Assembly (NCBI GenBank): GCA_021781255.1
Contig: JAJXXG010000272.1
Location: forward strand, 1-10,490
DNA from: Acidobacteriota bacterium
GTDB lineage: Bacteria; Acidobacteriota; Terriglobia; Terriglobales; Acidobacteriaceae
Length of the DNA stretch: 10,490 bases
Direction: 5' to 3'
The notes beneath the pieces are model-generated. The model did not search any database and was not told the DNA's origin. It saw only the letters and a program-made list of their open reading frames with translations. This document shows, one piece after another, positions 6,169-10,490 of this stretch. The translations under genes were made by a program, and so were the position numbers. How positions within the stretch are numbered: the first letter of the stretch is position 1; each line of letters opens with the position of its first letter.

Positions 6169-7529
6169 CCGCCGGTGACTTTGAGGCTGGTGATCCACCT
6201 AAAATCGTAACTATGACTGATGCGCCATGGACATTGGGAAACCTTCGCCGCGCGCTCGCAAACGGGTCTGTGAGCCCGGCCGAGCTCGCCGCGCAGGCGC
6301 TTGACCGCAGCAACCGCAATGCCGGCCGCAATACCTACCTGTGGCAGGAACGCGCCTGGACGCTGGCTGAAGCAGCACGCGCTGAAGCCATGCCGCGCGG
6401 CGAGGCTGGCCCGTTTAGCGATGGCCGCAGCCCGCTCTGGGGGCTGCCCATCTCCGTCAAGGACTGCTTTGATCTCGCCGGCGCTCCAACCAGTTGCGGC
6501 GTGCGCTTCTATCGGGAGTTGCTCGGCATCGCAGCGCGTGATTCGTGGCTCGTGGAGCGGCTGCGCGCTGCAGGCGCGGTAATCACTGGCAAAACACACC
6601 TGCATCCGCTGGCGTATGGCATCACCGGTGAGAATCCCGAATTTGGCGACTGCCTCCAGCCCGGCAATCCGCGCGCGCTCACGGGCGGCTCGTCAAGCGG
6701 CGCTGCAGCTAGCGTGCTTGAGGGTTCTGCCATCGCCGCCATCGGCACAGACACGGGCGGCTCCATTCGTGCCCCCGCCGCTCTCTGCGGGCTGGCCGGT
6801 TATCGGGCCTCGTTTGGCCGCGGCGACTGGCGCGGAGCAGCGCACCTGGCGCAATCGTTTGACACCATGGGATGCCTCTTCCGCGACCTCGAAGATGCGC
6901 CGCTGCTGGCGGGCCTTTTTGCGCCGCAGAAGCTTCCCGCACAGCTCCGCCTCACGCGCTTCGCCGTGGTGGCAGACAGCTTTCTGCACGACTGCGAGCC
7001 CGCGGTTGCAGCCAGCCTGCACTCCACGGCCACGGAATTACAGGCCCTTGGCCTGCGCGCATCCACGTTCAATCCTGACTGGTGGGCTGAGTCGTTTGAA
7101 ATCTTTGCACCCATCCAGGCTTGGGAGGCAGCCCGAATACACGCAGGCCATCATGACAAATTTGAACCTGCCATCCGCGAGCGCCTGGAGTGGGGCGCAC
7201 GCATCAGCGACAGCGAAATCGCCCTGCTGCGACAGCGCCACGCAGATTTTCGCGCGCGCATCGATGAACTCTTCGCCACGCATGAACTCCTGCTGATGCC
7301 CGCAATTCCCGTGGCCCGCCTTGACGCCGGCGCCGACCACAGCCAAACGCGCGGCCGCCTGCTGCGTTACACCACGCCCTTCAGCCTTGCCGGCGTGCCC
7401 ATCGTCACGATCCCCTGCAGCGCGGGAGGCGTGCAACTCGCCGCTGCGCACGGTGCGGATGAGTCGCTGCTCCTGCTCGCCTCGCAACTCGGCGCAAGCA
7501 GGCGAAGGGAGGCTCCGCATCTGACCTAG
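6165..7529 (+). CDS. Amidase-signature family hydrolase
   Basis: A 454-residue amidase of the amidase-signature superfamily. The catalytic Ser-cisSer-Lys triad is complete: Lys99 in PISVKDCFD, Ser176 in TGGSSSGAA and nucleophile Ser200 in GTDTGGSIRAP; the 24-residue spacing between the two serines matches characterised members. The start ATG lies in an ATGA overlap with fmdA's stop, which argues for coupled translation; an internal ATG at 6213 (MTDAPWTLGN) begins the conserved domain and is the alternative start. Because the superfamily spans acetamide, aryl-amide, allophanate and indole-acetamide hydrolases, the substrate is open; the GGSIRAP form fits general amidases rather than AtzF-type allophanate hydrolases. 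Pairing with an acetamidase suggests stepwise release of ammonia from an amide. It converges on the NIPSNAP gene. Confidence 0.87.
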   Translation: MTAGDFEAGDPPKIVTMTDAPWTLGNLRRALANGSVSPAELAAQALDRSNRNAGRNTYLWQERAWTLAEAARAEAMPRGEAGPFSDGRSPLWGLPISVKDCFDLAGAPTSCGVRFYRELLGIAARDSWLVERLRAAGAVITGKTHLHPLAYGITGENPEFGDCLQPGNPRALTGGSSSGAAASVLEGSAIAAIGTDTGGSIRAPAALCGLAGYRASFGRGDWRGAAHLAQSFDTMGCLFRDLEDAPLLAGLFAPQKLPAQLRLTRFAVVADSFLHDCEPAVAASLHSTATELQALGLRASTFNPDWWAESFEIFAPIQAWEAARIHAGHHDKFEPAIRERLEWGARISDSEIALLRQRHADFRARIDELFATHELLLMPAIPVARLDAGADHSQTRGRLLRYTTPFSLAGVPIVTIPCSAGGVQLAAAHGADESLLLLASQLGASRRREAPHLT

Positions 7530-7592
7530 CCAAGTGCCGCCCGGCACGATGACCGTGTCGCCAGGATCCTGCGCGCCGACTACCGTTGCAGG
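7530..7592. terminator. Convergent gap with a GC hairpin; possible bidirectional terminator
   Basis: The amidase and NIPSNAP genes converge across 63 bases. A perfect 5-bp stem, GTGCC (7534-7538) with GGCAC (7543-7547) and loop GCCC, follows the amidase stop closely, but neither strand shows a T-run, so any termination would be weak. Read on the minus strand directly after the NIPSNAP stop, the same bases encode in frame a cupin-like string, DPGDTVIVPGGTW, discussed under findings. Confidence 0.3.
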
Positions 7593-8387
7593 TTATATCT
7601 GCGAAGAAGCCAGCGGCCTCAATATCTGATTGGATATCTTGCTTACGATAGCTTCATAACTGAACCGCGGATCAGTGGATAACTTCTTCCACTCCGGGTT
7701 ATTGCGGAACACGTCCCACTTCGCCTCCAGCTCCGCCATGTCCGCAAAACTCAGCATGTAAGTCAGGTTCGGCATGCGCGGGCCAATCAGCGTGTCGCCG
7801 AAGAAGACCGGGTGAAAGCCAGCACCCAGGAAAATCTCAAACTCGCCCGAGTGAAACATCTTCACCTTGAGCACATGATCCTTGTTGCTTGCGCTCTCAT
7901 AAGTCCGCAATTGAAAAATCCGCTTGCCTTTCGTGGCTGCCGCTGCAGGCGGAGTCACTCGGGGCCAGCCTTCAAATGCCAGCAGAAGCGAACTCTCCAC
8001 CCGCAGGAAGGATGGAGCTGCCGCTGGCGCATTCCAGAAAGCATCCGCCACCTTCAGAAACTCGGCATCCTCGGCCAGGCGCAAGTCCACCTCCGCCAGC
8101 GCCTCGACAGAAGCGCCGGGGATCAGCACATAAAACGTCGGCGTCTCCGGCCCGATCTCCAGCTGAAATGCGCCGACGGGGCCCATTCCCATCCGCCCCA
8201 GCGCCGGAATGAGCGCATCGCCAATGTACTTTTCAGTCAGCGCAGTCTGCGGCCCTGATTGCAGAAAGTAGCGGCGAAGCTGGTAGAACTCGCGTGCGCG
8301 GCTGGCCGCAGCCTGCGCCTTGCCTTCGCGTGTGAAGGCCACCGCAGAAGCGGCAAGAGAAGCGGCAATGAACTTGCGTCGCTGCAT
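7593..8387 (-). CDS. Twin-arginine exported double-NIPSNAP-domain protein
   Basis: A 264-residue protein with a twin-arginine signal (MQRRKFIAASLAASAVAF) followed by two NIPSNAP domains of the ferredoxin-like alpha/beta-barrel class, about 34-135 (starting YQLRRYFLQSG) and 157-262 (starting FQLRTYESAS). The second ends with the characteristic W-x-x-F-x-x-x-x-x-W block (KWDVFRNNPEW). Tat export suggests folding, perhaps with a bound ligand, before release to the periplasm. The frame opens at 8411, but a GGGAG site lies 6 bases before the ATG at 8387 and the Tat motif then sits right at the N-terminus, so 8387 is the start. A deaminase gene ends 56 bases upstream on the same strand, so the two may be co-transcribed. 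NIPSNAP biochemistry in bacteria is poorly defined and no reaction is claimed. Confidence 0.85.
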   Translation of the reverse strand: MQRRKFIAASLAASAVAFTREGKAQAAASRAREFYQLRRYFLQSGPQTALTEKYIGDALIPALGRMGMGPVGAFQLEIGPETPTFYVLIPGASVEALAEVDLRLAEDAEFLKVADAFWNAPAAAPSFLRVESSLLLAFEGWPRVTPPAAAATKGKRIFQLRTYESASNKDHVLKVKMFHSGEFEIFLGAGFHPVFFGDTLIGPRMPNLTYMLSFADMAELEAKWDVFRNNPEWKKLSTDPRFSYEAIVSKISNQILRPLASSQI

Positions 8388-8443
8388 GGTTGTCTCCCGG
8401 TGAAGACTCATTGTATGTCAGCGCGTCCGCTGCGTGAGATGCG

Positions 8444-8899
8444 CTATTCCTCCCCGATATCCTCGTTCCACACCTCTGGGTGCTCGACAATGTAGTCTTT
8501 CAGCAACTGGCGACACTCATGGCTGTCCAGGTCAATGACTTCAACGCCATTCTCCCGCAGCCAGTCGAGCCCGCCGGGAAACGTCCTGCTCTCGCCCACC
8601 ACCACCGTGCCGATGTGAAACTGCCGCACCAGCCCGCTGCAATACCAGCAGGGCGCCAGCGTCGTCACCATCACCATGTCGCGATAGCTCTTCAGCCGCC
8701 CGGCGCGGCGAAAGGCGTCTGTCTCGCCGTGCAGGCTGGGGTCGCCCTGTTGCACGCGGCGATTGTGCCCCCGGCTTACCAACTCGCCTGTGCGCGTGAA
8801 CAACGCCGCCCCAATGGGAATGCCGCCCTCGATCCCGCCATACCGCGCCTCTTCCAGAGCCACTGCCAACATCCGCTCATACAACGCTGCATCAGCCAT
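8444..8899 (-). CDS. Cytosine-deaminase-like zinc deaminase (yeast Fcy1 type)
   Basis: A 151-residue zinc deaminase of the cytidine-deaminase fold, much closer to fungal-type cytosine deaminase Fcy1 than to bacterial CodA, which is an unrelated amidohydrolase. Diagnostic stretches are GGIPIGAALF (25-34), RGHNRRVQQGDPSLHGETDA with ligand His57 and catalytic Glu59, APCWYCSG with zinc ligands Cys84 and Cys87, and the C-terminal WNEDIGE. It would convert cytosine or a related base to the keto form plus ammonia in the cytosol. The open frame reaches 8962, but GAGGGG at 8904-8909 is positioned for the ATG at 8899, which also starts the conserved domain. With GuaD this makes two deaminases of the same fold within 5 kb. 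A different aminated heterocycle is possible. Confidence 0.83.
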   Translation of the reverse strand: MADAALYERMLAVALEEARYGGIEGGIPIGAALFTRTGELVSRGHNRRVQQGDPSLHGETDAFRRAGRLKSYRDMVMVTTLAPCWYCSGLVRQFHIGTVVVGESRTFPGGLDWLRENGVEVIDLDSHECRQLLKDYIVEHPEVWNEDIGEE

Positions 8900-8920
8900 A
8901 ACGCCCCTCTCGTCTGCAGA

Positions 8921-8926
8921 ATAATA
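8921..8926 (-). promoter_or_regulatory. Possible -10 element for the deaminase gene
   Basis: On the minus strand TATTAT lies about 21 bases before the ATG at 8899, leaving room for a short leader containing the GAGGGG ribosome site. The AT-rich box stands out in GC-rich surroundings. No convincing -35 hexamer lies at 16-18 bases, so this rests on the -10 alone. Confidence 0.35.
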
Positions 8927-8993
8927 AGCTATGAGCGCGTTCAGCCGTTCCCTCTCCCGCACCGCCGCAATGTCGCCTCACGTGCGCACACCC

Positions 8994-9024
8994 TTGACTT
9001 TGAGCGCACTCAAAGTTGTACGGT
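8994..9024 (+). promoter_or_regulatory. MerR-type promoter-operator upstream of the MerR gene
   Basis: A -35 box TTGACT (8994-8999) overlaps a perfect inverted repeat, ACTTTGAG (8997-9004) and CTCAAAGT (9009-9016), separated by CGCA. This is the classical MerR-family arrangement, with the dyad filling an over-long spacer; a 19-base spacer would place the -10 at TACGGT (9019-9024). Transcription would then start at about 9031, the A of the merR ATG. The direction is toward merR, indicating autoregulation of merR and what follows. Confidence 0.75.
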
Positions 9025-9030
9025 GATTGT

Positions 9031-9465
9031 ATGCGGGATGCTGGCTTCACAATTCGGAACATGGCAGAGCGGTGCGGAATGACCGCGCATACGCTGCGCT
9101 ACTATGAGCGCGTTGGGCTCATTCAGCCCGTGGGGCGCGCGCGCAACGGTCATCGCCGCTACTCCGAGGCCGACGAGGCCTGGCTCAATTTCCTGCACTG
9201 CATGCGGGCCACCAGCATGCCCATCCGCGCGATGCAGCGTTACGCTGAGCTGCGCGAGCTGGGCGACTCAACCTCGCTCGAACGGCGCAAGATTCTCGAA
9301 GATCACCAGGCCGCCATCGCCGAGCAGATCACCGAGCTGCAAAAGGCGCACGCACTGCTGACCCACAAGATCGCCAACTACAAAAAGATTGAGCAGCGCA
9401 TCCGCATCGGCGGCCCGCAGACCGCCGAGCCTGAGCCCGACTGCACACTCGCATCCGCCAGCTAG
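9031..9465 (+). CDS. MerR-family transcriptional regulator
   Basis: A 144-residue regulator with the MerR winged helix-turn-helix at the N-terminus (FTIRNMAERCGMTAHTLRYY, then ERVGLIQPVGRARNGHRRYS) and the dimerising coiled coil at about 85-123 (ERRKILEDHQAAIAEQITEL onward). The C-terminus is short and has only one cysteine (Cys138), so there is no metal-binding loop of the MerR/CueR kind. That fits the aldehyde- or small-molecule-responsive group often found beside aldo/keto reductases. The ATG at 9031 is chosen; an upstream in-frame TTG at 9016 lies inside the operator. A broken aldo/keto reductase starts 33 bases downstream on the same strand, probably its former co-transcribed target. The aldehyde-oxidoreductase subunit beyond may now be the main downstream gene. 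Confidence 0.88.
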   Translation: MRDAGFTIRNMAERCGMTAHTLRYYERVGLIQPVGRARNGHRRYSEADEAWLNFLHCMRATSMPIRAMQRYAELRELGDSTSLERRKILEDHQAAIAEQITELQKAHALLTHKIANYKKIEQRIRIGGPQTAEPEPDCTLASAS

Positions 9466-9497
9466 CGGCCGCGCCGACCGCACGCAAGGAAGACGCC

Positions 9498-9635
9498 ATG
9501 AAGACCCGCAGATTCGGCACGATCGGTCCCTCTGTCTCGGCCATTGGGCCGGGCTGCATGGGCATGAGCGATTTCCACGCCGGCTGCGATGACGCCGAGT
9601 CGCCGGCGATCATCGATCGCGCCCTTGAGACGTAG
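9498..9635 (+). pseudogene. Aldo/keto reductase N-terminal remnant
   Basis: From ATG 9498, with AAGGA at 9486-9490 as a well-placed ribosome site, 45 codons read MKTRRFGTIGPSVSAIGPGC then MGMSDFHAGCDDAES and end IIDRALET before TAG at 9633-9635. This is the standard opening of an NADPH-dependent aldo/keto reductase (normally about 330 residues), including the GxGCMGMSDF strand and the helix leading to the catalytic Asp/Tyr segment. The expected continuation (LD-T-A-x-x-YG) is absent in any frame after the stop, so most of the gene has been lost rather than merely frameshifted. The usual Leu in 'IGLGCMGM' is Pro here, consistent with decay. Confidence 0.78.
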
Positions 9636-9814
9636 CCAAACGCGGGGCTGAGGTCAGCCCTGCTGAAACTGAAATACTGCCCGTGCCGTCCATCGGGTAG
9701 GATAGCCACACGGGTCCTTGGCGGTTCCCTGATGCGCGCATCGCACGCCCACTGCACCATTTCGCCAGAGTGCCCCTGTGAATTGAAGAACGAACTGTCC
9801 CGAGGAGGTCACCT
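9636..9814. other. Intergenic region between the aldo/keto reductase remnant and paoA
   Basis: These 179 bases show no gene I recognise. They contain a 7-bp inverted repeat, GGGCTGA (9645-9651) and TCAGCCC (9654-9660), directly after the truncation point, and a perfect 12-bp palindrome GATGCGCGCATC (9731-9742). The first could be a REP-like element or marks of the deletion. No promoter for paoA is evident, so read-through from merR is possible. Confidence 0.4.
9803..9808 (+). promoter_or_regulatory. Ribosome binding site fixing the GTG start of paoA
   Basis: A perfect AGGAGG lies six bases before the GTG at 9815. It decides the start of the downstream gene, whose N-terminal 48 residues are otherwise not conserved. 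Confidence 0.85.
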
Positions 9815-10490
9815 GTGGCAGACACGTCCGATTTGCGCTCCAAACTGGAGCGCTCACAATCGCACCGCGCATCCAGCGAGGAACTCAAGCCGGACCAGCA
9901 GTTGCTGGACCTTGAGCCGCTGTCCCAGTCCGGCGCTAAGTCCCAGGGCAGCCGCTTCAGCCGCCGCTCGTTCCTCTCCGGCCTCGGCGCAACAGGACTG
10001 CTGGCGGGCGCGGCCCCGCTGGCTGCGGCCGCTCCGGCAACTGAAGCCGCAGCCGAGGACACTGCCGGTGTCGGCACGCTCACTCTGCGCGTCAACGGCA
10101 AGGACCACACGCTGCGCGGTCTTGACGCGCGCGCCACCCTGCTGGACACGCTCCGCGAGCGCCTTCACCTCACCGGCACCAAGAAAGGCTGCGACCACGG
10201 CCAGTGCGGCGCATGTACCGTGCATGTGAATGGCCGCCGCGTGAACAGTTGCCTCTCCTTTGCCGTGATGCACGAGGGCGACGAGATAACCACCGTCGAA
10301 GGCGTGGGCCAGCCCGGCAACCTGCATCCCGTCCAGGCCGCGTTCGTTGAGCACGACGGCTACCAGTGCGGCTACTGCACCAGCGGGCAGATCATGAGCG
10401 CCGTCGCGCTGCTCAAGGAGCCCATCGGACCCACCGACGAAGACATCAAAAACGCCATGGCCGGCAACATCTGCCGCTGCGGCGCCTACT
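9815..10490 (+). CDS. paoA: Periplasmic aldehyde oxidoreductase 2Fe-2S subunit PaoA/YagT (partial)
   Basis: The iron-sulfur subunit of a xanthine-oxidase-family molybdoenzyme; 225 complete codons are present and the gene runs off the right edge very near its expected end. It passes electrons from the molybdenum centre through two 2Fe-2S clusters toward the FAD subunit. Cluster ligands are all visible: Cys126, 131, 134 and 146 ([10 protein letters not shown] plus C) and Cys185, 188, 220 and 222 (QCGYCTSG and NICRCGAY). A twin-arginine signal ([13 protein letters not shown], 49-61) indicates Tat export, as in Escherichia coli PaoA, and [20 protein letters not shown] is nearly PaoA's sequence. 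It starts at GTG behind AGGAGG, giving about 48 polar residues before the Tat motif, longer than usual. The FAD and molybdenum subunits are expected just outside the window. A periplasmic xanthine dehydrogenase subunit is the alternative. Confidence 0.88.
   Translation, partial: MADTSDLRSKLERSQSHRASSEELKPDQQLLDLEPLSQSGAKSQGSRFSRRSFLSGLGATGLLAGAAPLAAAAPATEAAAEDTAGVGTLTLRVNGKDHTLRGLDARATLLDTLRERLHLTGTKKGCDHGQCGACTVHVNGRRVNSCLSFAVMHEGDEITTVEGVGQPGNLHPVQAAFVEHDGYQCGYCTSGQIMSAVALLKEPIGPTDEDIKNAMAGNICRCGAY

Noticed and set aside
5239..6198. 319-codon open frame antisense to fmdA
   Set aside because: It lies opposite a well-conserved enzyme, shows no family motifs, and long antisense frames are expected in GC-rich coding DNA.
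6165..7529. Assignment of the amidase as allophanate hydrolase (AtzF)
   Set aside because: There is no C-terminal allophanate-hydrolase domain and the nucleophile motif GGSIRAP is of the general amidase type.
6693..7547. Several minus-strand frames opposite the amidase
   Set aside because: No recognisable domains or ribosome sites; the amidase catalytic triad is on the plus strand.
9636..9814. Possible molybdenum-cofactor riboswitch before paoA
   Set aside because: The position is right, but I could not build the expected conserved stem architecture from the sequence, so I do not call it.
9610..10354. Two long minus-strand frames opposite paoA
   Set aside because: The plus strand encodes an unmistakable 2Fe-2S protein with all eight cysteines, so the antisense frames are shadows.

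Overview
The window is GC-rich chromosomal DNA, most likely from an acidobacterium (Terriglobia-like). I infer this from overall protein character: a twin-arginine NIPSNAP protein, a secreted Ycf48/BNR-type protein, an AllB-type N-terminus, and a modular palindromic intergenic element of a kind I associate with that group. No marker gene proves the assignment. Coding is dense on both strands, and most genes carry reasonable Shine-Dalgarno sites.

Layout. Positions 1-3586 are housekeeping or envelope genes: the N-terminus of a ClpC-type AAA+ unfoldase (minus), a LolD-like ABC ATPase without its permease (minus), a palindromic intergenic repeat, a secreted beta-propeller-like BNR/Ycf48 protein (minus), and a divergent secreted protein with outer-membrane-barrel features (plus). 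From 3626 to the end the window is rich in nitrogen and aldehyde catabolism: guanine deaminase (minus), an N-terminal remnant of allantoinase (plus), a MocA/MobA-like nucleotidyltransferase (minus), an acetamidase/formamidase overlapping an amidase-signature hydrolase by ATGA (plus), a convergent pair of a yeast-Fcy1-type cytosine deaminase homologue and a twin-arginine double-NIPSNAP protein (minus), a MerR regulator with a textbook operator (plus), a truncated aldo/keto reductase (plus), and a PaoA/YagT-type periplasmic 2Fe-2S subunit of a molybdenum aldehyde or xanthine oxidoreductase that runs off the window (plus).

How the genes fit together. GuaD makes xanthine from guanine. The MocA-like protein probably cytidylylates molybdopterin for a xanthine-oxidase-family enzyme such as the PaoABC complex whose small subunit starts at 9815. 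FmdA and the amidase release ammonia from small amides, and the Fcy1-like deaminase releases ammonia from a cytosine-like base. The natural reading is a scavenging region for nucleobase and amide nitrogen plus aldehyde oxidation. Two of its genes are broken (allantoinase after about 44 recognisable residues, aldo/keto reductase after 45), so the region looks mid-remodelling.

I found no defence system, CRISPR array, tRNA, rRNA or intact mobile element. The best leads are the two truncated catabolic genes, the intact MerR operator that now precedes a broken target gene, the unusual gene set around the amide hydrolases, and the palindromic repeat. All function calls rest on recognising protein families by eye; no database search was run.
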